Shown: piece by piece, positions 52,576-62,439 of the stretch
Position numbering within the stretch: the stretch's first letter is position 1
Layout of the letters: every line of letters starts with the position of its first letter
Assembly (NCBI GenBank): GCA_965224495.1
Contig: CBDCZI010000025.1
Span: 186,001-250,000, forward strand
Source of the DNA: CBDCZI01 sp965224495
Lineage (GTDB): Bacteria; Bacteroidota; Bacteroidia; Cytophagales; JAAEPT01
Length of the DNA stretch: 64,000 nt
Direction: 5' to 3'
Position numbers and translations under genes: made by a program
The notes under the pieces: model-generated
Database searches by the model: none
What the model was told of the DNA's origin: nothing
What the model saw: the letters and a program-made list of their open reading frames with translations, nothing else

Positions 52576-53910
52576 ATGTTTAAAAAAATACTTATTGCCA
52601 ATAGGGGCGAGATTGCTATACGAATCATTCGTGCCTGTAAAGAGCTTGGTATCAAAACTGTTGCTGTTTATTCTACAGCAGATAAGGAAAGTTTACACGT
52701 CAAATTTGCTGATGAGGCAGTTTGTATCGGGCCTCCCTTGAGTGCAGACTCTTACTTGAGTATACCCAATATTATCGCTGCTGCTGAGATTACAAATGCA
52801 GATGCGATTCACCCTGGTTATGGTTTCTTATCAGAGAACGCTGAGTTTTCCGGTGTGTGTAGAGATTATAACATCAAATTCATTGGTGCATCTCCAGAGA
52901 TGATCGATGGAATGGGAGATAAAGCGAATGCTAAAAAAACAATGAAGGCAGGTGGAGTACCAGTTATTCCAGGTTCTGAAGGTTTATTAGGTTCTGTAAA
53001 AGAAGGAGTCAAATTAGCGAATAAAATGAAATACCCAGTCATTTTGAAGGCTACTGCTGGTGGTGGTGGACGAGGAATGAGAATCGTTCGTAACGATGAG
53101 GAGTTTCAACCCATGTGGGACGCTTGTACTGCAGAAGCTTTGGCTGGTTTTGGTAATGGAGATCTTTATTTAGAGAAATTTATTGAAGAGCCTCGTCATA
53201 TCGAAATTCAATTGATTGGTGATGCGCACGGACACGTACAACATTTCTCTGAAAGAGATTGTAGTATCCAAAGAAGACACCAAAAATTAACGGAAGAGTC
53301 ACCTTCTCCTTTCGTAACTGAAAAGTTGAGAAAGAAAATGGGAATTGCTGCTAAAAAAGGAGCAAAGGCTATTAGTTATGAAGGAGCTGGTACGGTTGAG
53401 TTTTTAGTAGATAAGCATGGAGATTTTTTCTTCATGGAGATGAATACAAGAATTCAAGTTGAACACCCTATAACTGAAGAAGTAACAGATTATGATTTGA
53501 TTAAATTACAAATCAAAGCTGCTGCTGGAGAAGTGATTGATATTGGTGATCAATTACCAAAACGTCACTCTATTGAGTGTAGAATTAACGCTGAGGATCC
53601 AGAACATAACTTCCGTCCGTGTCCAGGGAAGATTACAAATCTTCATATACCTGGAGGGCAAGGAATCAGAGTTGATACGCACGTTTATACAGGATATACA
53701 ATTCCAACGAATTACGATTCGATGATTGCAAAACTGATTGTACGTGCCCCAACGAGAGAAGAAGCGATTATTAGAGCAAAAAGAGCATTAGAAGAATTTA
53801 CTATCGAAGGAATTAAAACAACGATTCCATTTCATTTAAAATTGATGAACGATGAGATTTTTAATTCAGGGAAATTTGATACTTCATTTATGGAGTCATT
53901 TGAATTCTAA
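52576..53910 (+). CDS. accC: Biotin carboxylase of acetyl-CoA carboxylase
   Basis: ATP-dependent carboxylation of biotin on AccB. FKKILIANRGEIAIRIIRAC opening, HPGYGFLSEN, the Gly-rich loop KATAGGGGRGMRIV, ERDCSIQRRHQKL and the active-site EMNTRIQVEHPITEEVT. 444 aa, complete. Followed by a strong terminator, which ends the cluster. Confidence 0.96.
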   Translation: MFKKILIANRGEIAIRIIRACKELGIKTVAVYSTADKESLHVKFADEAVCIGPPLSADSYLSIPNIIAAAEITNADAIHPGYGFLSENAEFSGVCRDYNIKFIGASPEMIDGMGDKANAKKTMKAGGVPVIPGSEGLLGSVKEGVKLANKMKYPVILKATAGGGGRGMRIVRNDEEFQPMWDACTAEALAGFGNGDLYLEKFIEEPRHIEIQLIGDAHGHVQHFSERDCSIQRRHQKLTEESPSPFVTEKLRKKMGIAAKKGAKAISYEGAGTVEFLVDKHGDFFFMEMNTRIQVEHPITEEVTDYDLIKLQIKAAAGEVIDIGDQLPKRHSIECRINAEDPEHNFRPCPGKITNLHIPGGQGIRVDTHVYTGYTIPTNYDSMIAKLIVRAPTREEAIIRAKRALEEFTIEGIKTTIPFHLKLMNDEIFNSGKFDTSFMESFEF

Positions 53911-53928
53911 AATTGAGATTTAGTTTAT

Positions 53929-53967
53929 AAAAAAAGGTTATTGTTTGATTACAATAACCTTTTTTTG
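53929..53967 (+). terminator. Terminator after accC
   Basis: AGGTTATTGT (53935-53944) pairs with ACAATAACCT (53951-53960), preceded by A's and followed by seven T. Confidence 0.92.
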
Positions 53968-54009
53968 TTTTAAGGAAATCATTTTTCGCTTTTTATCGTT
54001 AATAATAGT

Positions 54010-54612
54010 ATGAAAAGGGTTGCTTTTATTGCTACAATTATTTTACTTACAGTGACATGTTATTCTCAAACTATGGAAAACGGAATGGAAAAGGCTACTT
54101 TTGGTAGTGGCTGTTTTTGGTGTACAGAAGCTTTATTTGAGCAATTAAATGGTGTGCAGTCCGTGACTTCTGGGTATTCGGGAGGGAAGACGTCGGACCC
54201 AACTTATGAGGATATATGTACAGGTACAACGGGACACGCTGAGGTTATAGAGATTGTTTTTGACACAAAAATCATTACTTTCACTACATTATTGGCTGTC
54301 TTTTGGCAGACACACGATCCGACAACTCTTAATCAGCAAGGTGCTGATGTGGGGACTCAATACCGTTCGGTGATTTTTTACCATTCAGAAAGGCAAAAAA
54401 CAGAGGCAGAATTTTACAAAGTGAAATTGGACAAACAAAATATTTTCTTAGCGCCTATAGTAACAGAAATTAGTCCTGCCGTAAAGTTTTATTCGGCAGA
54501 AACTTCTCACCAAGATTATTACACAAGAAACGGCAATGCACCTTATTGTCGAGCAGTAATTACTCCTAAAGTGGAGAAATTTAAGGCAGTATTTGGAGAT
54601 AAGTTGAAATAG
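54010..54612 (+). CDS. msrA: Peptide methionine sulfoxide reductase MsrA, exported
   Basis: Reduces methionine-S-sulfoxide in proteins. The catalytic GCFWC has Cys35 and Cys38; YSGGKTSDPTYEDICTG, EVIEIVFD, FWQTHDPTTLNQQGADVGTQYRS and HQDYY follow the family pattern. Residues 1-20 form a signal peptide (MKRVAFIATIILLTVTCYSQ), so it acts outside the cytoplasm, repairing envelope proteins. 200 aa. Confidence 0.93.
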   Translation: MKRVAFIATIILLTVTCYSQTMENGMEKATFGSGCFWCTEALFEQLNGVQSVTSGYSGGKTSDPTYEDICTGTTGHAEVIEIVFDTKIITFTTLLAVFWQTHDPTTLNQQGADVGTQYRSVIFYHSERQKTEAEFYKVKLDKQNIFLAPIVTEISPAVKFYSAETSHQDYYTRNGNAPYCRAVITPKVEKFKAVFGDKLK

Positions 54613-54647
54613 TGAAAATATTCTTCTCAGAATAGAAAGAAGTTAGT

Positions 54648-54655
54648 TACTTTTG
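54648..54655 (+). promoter_or_regulatory. -7 box candidate for the flippase operon
   Basis: TACTTTTG matches TAnnTTTG, 17 bases before the flippase ATG at 54672. No TTG at -33. Confidence 0.4.
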
Positions 54656-54671
54656 GTTAAAGCACGTTTCA

Positions 54672-56153
54672 ATGTCTGGATTAAAAAAATTAGTTAGTAA
54701 CACTGCTATTTACGGCGTAAGTACCATTTTGGGACGTACTATCAATTTTTTGTTGGTACCTATCCAAACAGGTGTGCTTACTTTGGGTGATTACGGGACG
54801 CTTTCGGAGATTTACGGTTACGTGGCATTTCTCAATGTACTCTTTGTTTTTGGGATGGAGACGACCTATTTTCGTTTTGTAGATAAAATAGGCGAAAACA
54901 AATCTTTTAACGCCACTTTTAGTATCGTTTTGGTAATCGTTGGGCTATTAACGACTTCGTTGTTTTTTGGTAATCAGTTGTTTGCAGACTTTCTAAATCA
55001 TCCTGAATTGGCAAATATCGTTAAGATTTTAACGGTGATTATCTGTATTGATGCCTTGGTAGCATTGCCTTTTGCTCGTTTAAGGCAAACAAATCAAGCG
55101 AAAAGATTTGCTGGTATCCGTCTATTGAATATCGGGTTGGTCATTGCTTTGAATGTGTTTTTCTTGAAAATATTACCAAAGTACCACGATTCAAACATTA
55201 TTTTTGAGGCACTTTATATCGAAGATTTTGCCTTGCAATACGTGGTGATTGCTAACCTGTTGGCGAATGCATTTTTCTTACCCTTGTTAATTACCCAAAT
55301 CAAAGATTTTCAATTTTACATTGAAAAAACCGTTGTTTCACCGATGATGAGCTTTGCTTTGCCGCTGGTTGTTGTCGGTTTGTCTGGGATGATAAATGAA
55401 TTGATTGACCGTTCGATGTTGCGGTTTCTGACACCCAAAGATTTTTATGATGGTGTGAAAAACAATGAGGCTGTCGTCGGGATTTATAGTGCGTGTTACA
55501 AATTATCTATATTTATTTCGTTGGCGAACCAAGCTTTTCGTTATGCGGGAGAACCCTTTTTCTTTGCGAAAGCAAAAGATAAAGATGCTCCAGAAACCTT
55601 TGTAAAAGTAATGAAATATTATGTGATTGTATTGAGTGTTGCCGTGGTTGGTATTTCATTACTTCGTCAAGAATTGGCTCAATTATTTATCAAAAATAGT
55701 ATGATGCATCAAGGTTTGGTGGTTGTACCTATTTTGTTGTTTGCAAATGTTTTATTGGGAATATATTACAACCAATCGGTGTGGTATAAGGTGACGGACA
55801 AAACAAAATATGGTTTGTTATTATCGGTAATTGGCGTGGTAATAACGGTTAGTTTAAATTTTATTTTGATACCTATTTTGGGTTATGTTGGTAGTGCTTT
55901 GGCAACTTTGGCGTGTTATTTTAGTATGGCTTCGTTGTCTTATTACTTCGGTCAAAAATATTACCCGATACCTTATCAGCTTAAAAATGCCTTTATTCAC
56001 TTATTCTTAGCTGTAATTTTCATCATTCCGACTTATTTCTTTCCTTTTGAAGGAATAAGTGGTATTTTCACTAAAGCAATTGTATTTGCCGTCTATGTTT
56101 CGCTTGTTCTTTTAATAGAAAAGAGAAAGTTTAAACAAACTATGGCAAGCTAA
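54672..56153 (+). CDS. Polysaccharide/lipid flippase (Wzx/MATE-like)
   Basis: A polytopic inner-membrane protein of the MVF/polysaccharide-biosynthesis family with about 14 predicted transmembrane helices over 493 residues. Family features are the opening KKLVSNTAIYGVSTILGRTINFLLVP, ETTYFRFVDK in loop 3 and a C-terminal membrane domain. It probably flips an undecaprenyl-linked glycan unit. It begins a run with dut, a sugar nucleotidyltransferase and envelope genes. Confidence 0.87.
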   Translation: MSGLKKLVSNTAIYGVSTILGRTINFLLVPIQTGVLTLGDYGTLSEIYGYVAFLNVLFVFGMETTYFRFVDKIGENKSFNATFSIVLVIVGLLTTSLFFGNQLFADFLNHPELANIVKILTVIICIDALVALPFARLRQTNQAKRFAGIRLLNIGLVIALNVFFLKILPKYHDSNIIFEALYIEDFALQYVVIANLLANAFFLPLLITQIKDFQFYIEKTVVSPMMSFALPLVVVGLSGMINELIDRSMLRFLTPKDFYDGVKNNEAVVGIYSACYKLSIFISLANQAFRYAGEPFFFAKAKDKDAPETFVKVMKYYVIVLSVAVVGISLLRQELAQLFIKNSMMHQGLVVVPILLFANVLLGIYYNQSVWYKVTDKTKYGLLLSVIGVVITVSLNFILIPILGYVGSALATLACYFSMASLSYYFGQKYYPIPYQLKNAFIHLFLAVIFIIPTYFFPFEGISGIFTKAIVFAVYVSLVLLIEKRKFKQTMAS

Positions 56154-56171
56154 TTGTCGTTAATCAAAATT

Positions 56172-56606
56172 ATGAAAATAAGAATAGTCAATCAATCAAA
56201 TAACGAACTTCCAGCTTACCAAACAACAGGTTCGGCAGGAATGGATTTACATGCTTTTATTGACGAAAAAATAGAATTAGCTCCTTTGGAAAGAATATTG
56301 ATTCCGACAGGATTGTTTATAGAATTAGAAGACGGAACGGAAGCTCAAATACGACCTCGAAGTGGTTTGGCTTACAAACAGGGAATTACAGTTCTAAATT
56401 CGCCTGGGACAATTGATTCAGATTATAGAGGAGAGTTGAAAGTTTTGCTGGTAAATTTATCGAATGACAAATTTATCATCAATTCTGGAGAAAGAATTGC
56501 TCAAATGGTGTTTACTAATTTTGAGCAACCCGCATTAATACAAGTTGACAACCTAACTATAACAGACAGAGGTGCCAAAGGTTTTGGTAGTACTGGCGTG
56601 AAATAA
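56172..56606 (+). CDS. dut: Deoxyuridine triphosphatase
   Basis: Hydrolyses dUTP to dUMP. All five dUTPase motifs are seen: AGMDLHAF, RPRSGLAYKQGI, NSPGTIDSDYRGE, ERIAQMVF and RGAKGFGSTG at the end. I use the ATG at 56172 (144 aa); a frame from a TTG at 56154 adds six residues that the family lacks. Confidence 0.96.
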   Translation: MKIRIVNQSNNELPAYQTTGSAGMDLHAFIDEKIELAPLERILIPTGLFIELEDGTEAQIRPRSGLAYKQGITVLNSPGTIDSDYRGELKVLLVNLSNDKFIINSGERIAQMVFTNFEQPALIQVDNLTITDRGAKGFGSTGVK

Positions 56607-56613
56607 AATTTTT

Positions 56614-57618
56614 ATGAAAATTATTATCCCAATGGCGGGTCGTGGCACTCGTTTAAGACCACATACATTAACTACACCAAAACCGTTGATTCCTATTGCA
56701 GGAAAGCCAATTGTTCACCGTTTGGTCGAAGATTTGGTGAAAGTTTGTAATGAGCCTATTGATGAAGTTTGTTTCATTATTGGCGATTTTGACGAAGAAG
56801 TAAAAGGTCAGTTACGTGCTATTGCAACGTCAATCGGAGCGAAATGTACAATTACTAGACAAGAGGAAGCTTTGGGTACGGCTCACGCTATTTTATGTGC
56901 TCAAGATGCTTTAGACGGAAACGTATTGGTCGCTTTTGCTGACACTTTATTTAATGCCAATTTCAAATTAGATACTGACCAAGATTCTATTATTTGGGTA
57001 CACCAAGTAGAAGATCCTTCTGCTTTTGGTGTGGTGAAATTAGGAAATAACAATGTTATCACTGATTTTGTTGAAAAACCTGCTGATTTCATTTCTGACT
57101 TAGCAATCATTGGAATTTATTTTTTCAAAGACGGGAAAAATCTGAGAAAAGAATTACAACATTTGGTGGACAACAAAGTAATTATTGGTGGCGAATACCA
57201 ATTAACTACGGCGTTAGAAAATATGAAAAACAAGGGACTTAAATTTGTTCCTGGTCAAGTGACCGAATGGTTAGATTGTGGTAATAAAGATGCTGTAGTA
57301 AATACCAATCAACGTTATTTAGAGTATATTCAAGATGAAAAATTAATTGCTGACAGTGCGACGTTAGAAAATACAATTATCATTGAGCCTGTATTTATTG
57401 GTGAAAATGTAAAATTGGTAAATGCGGTTGTTGGTCCTCACGTTTCGATTGGGGACAACAGTACGGTAGTTAATTCTATCGTGAAAAACACGATTATTCA
57501 AGAAGAATCAACGATTAAAAATGCGAACATTAAAAGTTCGATGCTAGGAAGTAAGGTATATTACGAAGGGGTTGCTCAAAATGTAAGTATTGGAGATTAT
57601 AATGTAATTAAACCTTAA
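56614..57618 (+). CDS. Sugar-1-phosphate nucleotidyltransferase
   Basis: Pyrophosphorylase fold with the signature MAGRGTRLRPHTLTTPKPLIPI at the N-terminus (MAGRGTRLRP 7-16), EALGTAHAI for nucleotide binding, FVEKP and GEYQLT. The C-terminal part (about 245-334) is a left-handed beta-helix with hexad-like repeats (IIEPVFIGENVKL, VVGPHVSIGDNST). RmlA- or GlmU-like; the nucleotide and sugar cannot be decided. Same strand as and 8 bases after dut. Confidence 0.88.
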   Translation: MKIIIPMAGRGTRLRPHTLTTPKPLIPIAGKPIVHRLVEDLVKVCNEPIDEVCFIIGDFDEEVKGQLRAIATSIGAKCTITRQEEALGTAHAILCAQDALDGNVLVAFADTLFNANFKLDTDQDSIIWVHQVEDPSAFGVVKLGNNNVITDFVEKPADFISDLAIIGIYFFKDGKNLRKELQHLVDNKVIIGGEYQLTTALENMKNKGLKFVPGQVTEWLDCGNKDAVVNTNQRYLEYIQDEKLIADSATLENTIIIEPVFIGENVKLVNAVVGPHVSIGDNSTVVNSIVKNTIIQEESTIKNANIKSSMLGSKVYYEGVAQNVSIGDYNVIKP

Positions 57619-57645
57619 TACCAATAGGTAAGGATTATTTAAAAG

Positions 57646-59466
57646 ATGAGTTTAAAGAAATATCTTTTTATATTATTGATTGGGGGAGCAGTTTGTTCCC
57701 CTTTTTCTGTTTTTTCACAAAAGAAGAAACAACAGGATAAGATTGTACTTACTCAAAAAGATTCTTTGCAGTTAGATGTGCTTTTTATTGATGCTACGGC
57801 TGAATTTCTAAACGGAAATTTCCGTGATGCCATTAAAACGTATGAAGATGTAAAGAAAAGTTACCCTAACGATGCGACAATTTACCACCAGATTGCAAAA
57901 TGCCATAATGGTTTAGAGTCCGTGGGAAAGGCAATTCAGCACGAAGAAATAGCGATAGAATTAGCTCCTGAAAACAAATATTACTACCTCTACTTAGCTG
58001 AGTTGTACAGAAAAGCCAAGGCGTGGAATGAACTTGCTGTTTGTTATGAGGAAATGCTCAAAAACACCAAAGGAACAGCGAAGTACCATTACGAATTAGG
58101 GCATTTGTATACTTATTTTTTTCAGAGTGAGAAACGTAAATATGTCTATTTAGAAGAAAAACCCAATAACAATTACCTTACCCAACGTATTCCGAAAAAG
58201 GAGCGAAAAAAAATGGATAAGCTTGTTGTGAAAGCATTGACTGAATACAAACTGTATGGTGATTTTTTTGGTGTTGATGAAGAGTTAGTACAAGACCGAC
58301 AAGAGATTTTAACAAGCTCTGGGCAGGTAGAATTGGCTGTAAAGGAAGGTGAAGTTTTAGTGAACAAATACCCCGAACGAGTGAGTTATGTGATTAGAAA
58401 TTCACAGTTATACTCCCGAAATAAGCAATACCAAAAAGCAATAGATTACTTATTGAAAAAACAAAAATCAAAAAATGATTACCGTATCGTATTAGCATTA
58501 ATCTCTAATTATGAAAAAATAGGAGCTACCGATAAGGTCAATGAGAATATTAAAGCATTAATAAAAGACAAAACAGCCCCTTTGTCTGGGAAAAAAGAGC
58601 TTTTAATCCAATTGGTGAAATCGGCTAAAGGAGAGGAAGAGATGAAGTATGTTTTGGACTTAGCAAAAAATCTGGAACAATCGCACCCTGAGGATAGTCA
58701 AACGAAATTTCTCTTGGCAGATATTTATTTCTTTAAAGGAGATATGTCAAATGCTCGAAATACCTATCTTTTGGCACTTGAAAAAGACGGAGCAAACAAC
58801 TACGGATGGGAACAAGTATTGAATATTGATGTAAACCAAAATGATTATACAGCGTTAAAAAAAGACGCCTCAAAAGCAGTGTTCCATTTTAAGGAAGAGG
58901 CTATTTTTCATTACTGGTTAGCTACAGCTTATTTGCATCAGAAAGAAAATGAGAAGGCGATTCAAAGTTTCCTTAACGCTTCCGAGCTGACGAAAAACGC
59001 GAAGTTATTGGTGCGGATATATGCTGAAATGGGAGATGCTTACCACCGTATCAAAGCGTTTGATAAGTCAGATAAAGCGTACGAAGAAGCATTGATTTAT
59101 TCGCCAAACAACGCTTATGTGTTAAATAATTACAGTTATTATTTATCCCTTAGAAAAGAACATTTACATAAGGCAAAATCAATGGCTAAACGATTGGTCT
59201 TATTGAACCCCAACGAACCCGCTTATTTGGATACTTACGGTTGGGTATTGTACCAATTGAAACAGTACAAAGAGGCGAGTTTGTATTTAGAAAAAGCAGT
59301 TTCACAAACCAAAAGCGGTACGATATTCGAGCATTATGGAGATGTGTTGTACCAATTAAATAAGATAGATGACAGTGTCGTTTGGTGGAAGAAAGCCAAG
59401 AAGGCAGGGGTGAAAACTCTTGAAATAGACAAGAAAATTAAAGATAAAAAACTCTATGAAAAATAA
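57646..59466 (+). CDS. Tetratricopeptide-repeat protein, exported
   Basis: Signal peptide (residues 1-24, ending VFSQ), then TPR helices through about 600 residues: IYHQIAKCHNGLESVGKAIQ, YYLYLAELYRKAKAWNELAV, FHYWLATAYLHQKENEKAIQ, and AYLDTYGWVLYQLKQYKEAS near the C-terminus. Such proteins act as periplasmic scaffolds. It precedes DUF4292 and EnvC genes, with overlapping ends, an order common in Flavobacteria, so a role in envelope assembly is likely. Confidence 0.88.
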   Translation: MSLKKYLFILLIGGAVCSPFSVFSQKKKQQDKIVLTQKDSLQLDVLFIDATAEFLNGNFRDAIKTYEDVKKSYPNDATIYHQIAKCHNGLESVGKAIQHEEIAIELAPENKYYYLYLAELYRKAKAWNELAVCYEEMLKNTKGTAKYHYELGHLYTYFFQSEKRKYVYLEEKPNNNYLTQRIPKKERKKMDKLVVKALTEYKLYGDFFGVDEELVQDRQEILTSSGQVELAVKEGEVLVNKYPERVSYVIRNSQLYSRNKQYQKAIDYLLKKQKSKNDYRIVLALISNYEKIGATDKVNENIKALIKDKTAPLSGKKELLIQLVKSAKGEEEMKYVLDLAKNLEQSHPEDSQTKFLLADIYFFKGDMSNARNTYLLALEKDGANNYGWEQVLNIDVNQNDYTALKKDASKAVFHFKEEAIFHYWLATAYLHQKENEKAIQSFLNASELTKNAKLLVRIYAEMGDAYHRIKAFDKSDKAYEEALIYSPNNAYVLNNYSYYLSLRKEHLHKAKSMAKRLVLLNPNEPAYLDTYGWVLYQLKQYKEASLYLEKAVSQTKSGTIFEHYGDVLYQLNKIDDSVVWWKKAKKAGVKTLEIDKKIKDKKLYEK

Positions 59467-60205
59467 AGGTATTTATTTCATTGTATTCCTTTCTTTGTTG
59501 TTGACGGGCTGTAAGACAAATTCTAAAAAAACGGCTTCAAAAATACAGGCTGAAGCGATTGATTTTGATTATTACACTTCTCGTGCAAAAATAAAAGTCG
59601 ATAAACAAGGAATGGATTTTTCTGTTTTGATGAATTTGAGAATGCAGAAAGACAAGTTGATTTGGATTAATCTATCAAATACAATGATAGGAAAGGTCGG
59701 TAAATGTAAAATCACACCTGATTCAGTCTTTGTTTTAAGAGATTTTCAGGCAAAGGAGTATTACAAAGGAAGTATCGCTGATTTGAACAAACGCATCGGC
59801 TATGAGTTGAGCTACGAGATGGTTCAAAAAATATTTTTTGGGGAAATGCCTTTGATGAAATTAGAAGGTTCGACGATAAAAAAAGAAAATGGTGAATTGA
59901 TTATTACACAAAAAGAAAGTTTATTTACGTTAGAAAATTACTTGAACCCAAAAACAAAAAAGCTGAATCGTTTAAAGATTTCACAGGTAGGTAAATCCGA
60001 ATATCTGGAGTTGATTTATTCGGATTATGAAAAAGTCGATGGTCGTTTGATTCCTACGGTGATGCACTTGCAAAGTAACTCTAAACGAGGTTTTTTTAGT
60101 GATGTAAATGAGTTAAAGACCAAGTACCAAAAGAATAAATTCACTACCGAAGAGTTGTCATTTCCTTTTAAGGTTACGAGCAGATATGAGTACAAAAAGA
60201 TTTAA
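59456..60205 (+). CDS. DUF4292 lipoprotein
   Basis: Lipobox LLTGC (Cys19) after a short signal; the mature part has a LolB/LolA-like beta sheet pattern (DFSVLMNLRMQKDKLIWINLS, then KCKITPDSVFVL and ENYLNPKTKKLNRLKIS). This suggests a periplasmic outer-membrane lipid or lipoprotein carrier. 249 aa. Start overlaps the TPR gene by 11 bases; the stop overlaps envC by 20 bases. Confidence 0.85.
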   Translation: MKNKGIYFIVFLSLLLTGCKTNSKKTASKIQAEAIDFDYYTSRAKIKVDKQGMDFSVLMNLRMQKDKLIWINLSNTMIGKVGKCKITPDSVFVLRDFQAKEYYKGSIADLNKRIGYELSYEMVQKIFFGEMPLMKLEGSTIKKENGELIITQKESLFTLENYLNPKTKKLNRLKISQVGKSEYLELIYSDYEKVDGRLIPTVMHLQSNSKRGFFSDVNELKTKYQKNKFTTEELSFPFKVTSRYEYKKI

Positions 60206-61394
60206 AATACTTGTTTTATTTCTGTTGCTTGCAACTGTTTCTTTTTCTCAAAAGAAGTCAAAAAAGCAGTTAGAGAAGGAAAAGAAGGAAATCAAGGCTA
60301 AAATTATAGAGGCTGAAAAAATACTTTCAGAAACACAGAGCAAACAACAAGTTTCTGTAGGAGAGTTGACTGCCCTAAAAAACCTGATCACGGTTAATAC
60401 AGCGTATTCCAATACCATAAATGAGGAGTTGACGAATATCAAAAAAGATATCGTGAATATCAAACACAAAATTGGTTCTCTGAATACCGAATTAGATACT
60501 TTGCGGTCAAAATATGCGGAGATGTTGTATGCAACGCAAAAAACAGTAGCTGACCAAGAGCAAATAATTTTCTTGTTTTCGTCGGATAATTACAACCAGC
60601 TTACCTTGCGAATAAAGTACCTCGAAATGATAAGAAAGGCGAGGAAAGCACAGTATGGTAAAATTATTGACACCAAGAATAAACTCATTAAGCAAGAGTT
60701 GGTTTTAGAAATAAAAACACTTGAAAAACAAAAATCTATTGCAGATTTTAAAGTCGAAAAGGTACGTCTGGATAGCCTCAATAACGAACAATGGGTAGTA
60801 GCTGAATTGTTAGCCGAACAAGAGAAAGGCATACGGAAAGATATCAAAAAATTCCATAAACAACAGCAGAAAATCGACCGACTGATAGAGGCTATTATTA
60901 AGGCAGAAATAGCACGTAAAAAAAGGTTAGAAAAAACACGTGCTTTAGCTGAGCATAAAAAAACACGTATCAACAGTAAAAACTTTGCTTCTAATCGAGG
61001 GAAACTTTCGTGGCCAGTAGATAAGGGGTTTGTTTCTCGTAAATTTGGGATGCAAGCACACCCAACCATTCCTGGTATTAAGGTAAATAACCCTGGTATT
61101 GGTCTGCAAACCCAAAAGGGAGCGTCTGTAAAAGCGGTGTTTCAAGGGACGGTAATGACGGTGGCAGAAATTCCTGGTTCAGGAAAATTAGTGATGCTTT
61201 CACACGGAAATTATTATACGGTTTATAGTAAATTGAAAACAGTAACCGTTAAAAAAGGAGATATCGTAGCTTACCGACAAGTAGTCGGCACAGTAAGTAC
61301 TTCTCGTAAAGGGGTAACTGAGTTGGGGTTTCAGATTTGGAAAGAGATGAAAAAAGAAAACCCAGAATATTGGTTAAATAAAACTAAAAAATAA
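60186..61394 (+). CDS. Murein hydrolase activator EnvC-like
   Basis: Signal peptide (about 1-22), long coiled coil of about 20-260 rich in Lys, Glu and Gln, then a degenerate LytM/M23 domain: GKLSWPVDKGFVSRKFG, GKLVMLSHGNYYTVYSKL, VAYRQVVGTV. In active LytM enzymes an HxxxD motif follows; here the corresponding stretch is GIKVNNPGIGL without His or Asp, so it activates amidases rather than cutting peptidoglycan itself. 402 aa. Confidence 0.9.
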   Translation: MSTKRFKILVLFLLLATVSFSQKKSKKQLEKEKKEIKAKIIEAEKILSETQSKQQVSVGELTALKNLITVNTAYSNTINEELTNIKKDIVNIKHKIGSLNTELDTLRSKYAEMLYATQKTVADQEQIIFLFSSDNYNQLTLRIKYLEMIRKARKAQYGKIIDTKNKLIKQELVLEIKTLEKQKSIADFKVEKVRLDSLNNEQWVVAELLAEQEKGIRKDIKKFHKQQQKIDRLIEAIIKAEIARKKRLEKTRALAEHKKTRINSKNFASNRGKLSWPVDKGFVSRKFGMQAHPTIPGIKVNNPGIGLQTQKGASVKAVFQGTVMTVAEIPGSGKLVMLSHGNYYTVYSKLKTVTVKKGDIVAYRQVVGTVSTSRKGVTELGFQIWKEMKKENPEYWLNKTKK

Positions 61395-61426
61395 CGATTT
61401 AAATCAAATTGACCGATGACAAGCAT

Positions 61427-62437
61427 ATGAAATTTCAAGAGAACTACAATTTACAAGCATTGAATACTTTTGGGTTAGCTTGTGTTGCTAAACGTTTTTT
61501 AAGAGTAGAGTCAGTAGATGAATTGCTTGGGTTTCTTGAAAACTACAACAAAGAATCCTTGTTGATTTTAGGTGGAGGAAGTAATCTTTTGTTTACTCAA
61601 AACTTTGAAGGTACGGTCTTGAAAAATGAAATCAAAGGCATTGAGGTCGTCAAAGAGGATGATGAAAACATTTGGTTAAAAGTAGGGGCTGGAGAGGTTT
61701 GGCACGATTTGGTCCTTCATTGCGTGGCTGAAAATTGGTCGGGGATAGAAAATTTATCACTTATACCAGGAACAGTTGGGGCTTCGCCTATTCAAAATAT
61801 TGGAGCGTATGGTGTTGAAGCAAAAGATGTAATACAAACCGTTGAAACCATTAATATAGCGACACAAGTAAAGCGAGTTTTTGAAGCAGGGGAATGTCAA
61901 TTTGGTTATAGAGACAGTGTTTTTAAAAGGGAGTTAAAAGGACAGCTTGTTATTACTTCGGTTGTATTTAAACTTAATAAAAATGCAGATATAAATATTT
62001 CTTATGGAGCGATACAATTGGTGTTGGACGAAAAAGGGATAATAAAACCTACAATTAAAGATGTTAGTGATACGATTATAAGTATCCGTCAAAGTAAATT
62101 ACCCAACCCAAAAGAGATAGGTAACGCAGGGAGCTTTTTTAAAAACCCTGTAATCTCAATGGAACTATATAACCAGCTTAAGATCTCTCACCCGAAAATA
62201 CCAGGTTATCCGATTGATGAAAAAACGATAAAAATTCCTGCTGGATGGTTGATAGAACAAGCAGGATGGAAAGGGAAAGTTATCGGAGAGATAGGTGTAC
62301 ACAAAAACCAAGCGTTGGTATTGGTTAATTATGGAAACGGCTCAGGTAAAGAACTCAAAAAGTTAGCGTTTGAAATAAAAGACGACGTTTTCAGTAAATT
62401 TAACGTAGAGATAGTACCAGAGGTAAATATTCTCTAA
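61427..62437 (+). CDS. murB: UDP-N-acetylenolpyruvoylglucosamine reductase
   Basis: FAD enzyme making UDP-N-acetylmuramate. LNTFGL, LILGGGSNLLFT and SLIPGTVGASPIQNIGAYG form the FAD-binding domain; FGYRDSVFK contains the catalytic Arg, and NAGSFFKNP the Ser of type I MurB. I start at the ATG 61427 (336 aa), since the upstream in-frame start is a TTG with six extra residues. Confidence 0.94.
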   Translation: MKFQENYNLQALNTFGLACVAKRFLRVESVDELLGFLENYNKESLLILGGGSNLLFTQNFEGTVLKNEIKGIEVVKEDDENIWLKVGAGEVWHDLVLHCVAENWSGIENLSLIPGTVGASPIQNIGAYGVEAKDVIQTVETINIATQVKRVFEAGECQFGYRDSVFKRELKGQLVITSVVFKLNKNADINISYGAIQLVLDEKGIIKPTIKDVSDTIISIRQSKLPNPKEIGNAGSFFKNPVISMELYNQLKISHPKIPGYPIDEKTIKIPAGWLIEQAGWKGKVIGEIGVHKNQALVLVNYGNGSGKELKKLAFEIKDDVFSKFNVEIVPEVNIL

Positions 62438-62439
62438 CT

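Noticed and set aside
60590..61069. 159-codon minus-strand frame inside envC
   Set aside because: Antisense shadow of the EnvC coiled coil.
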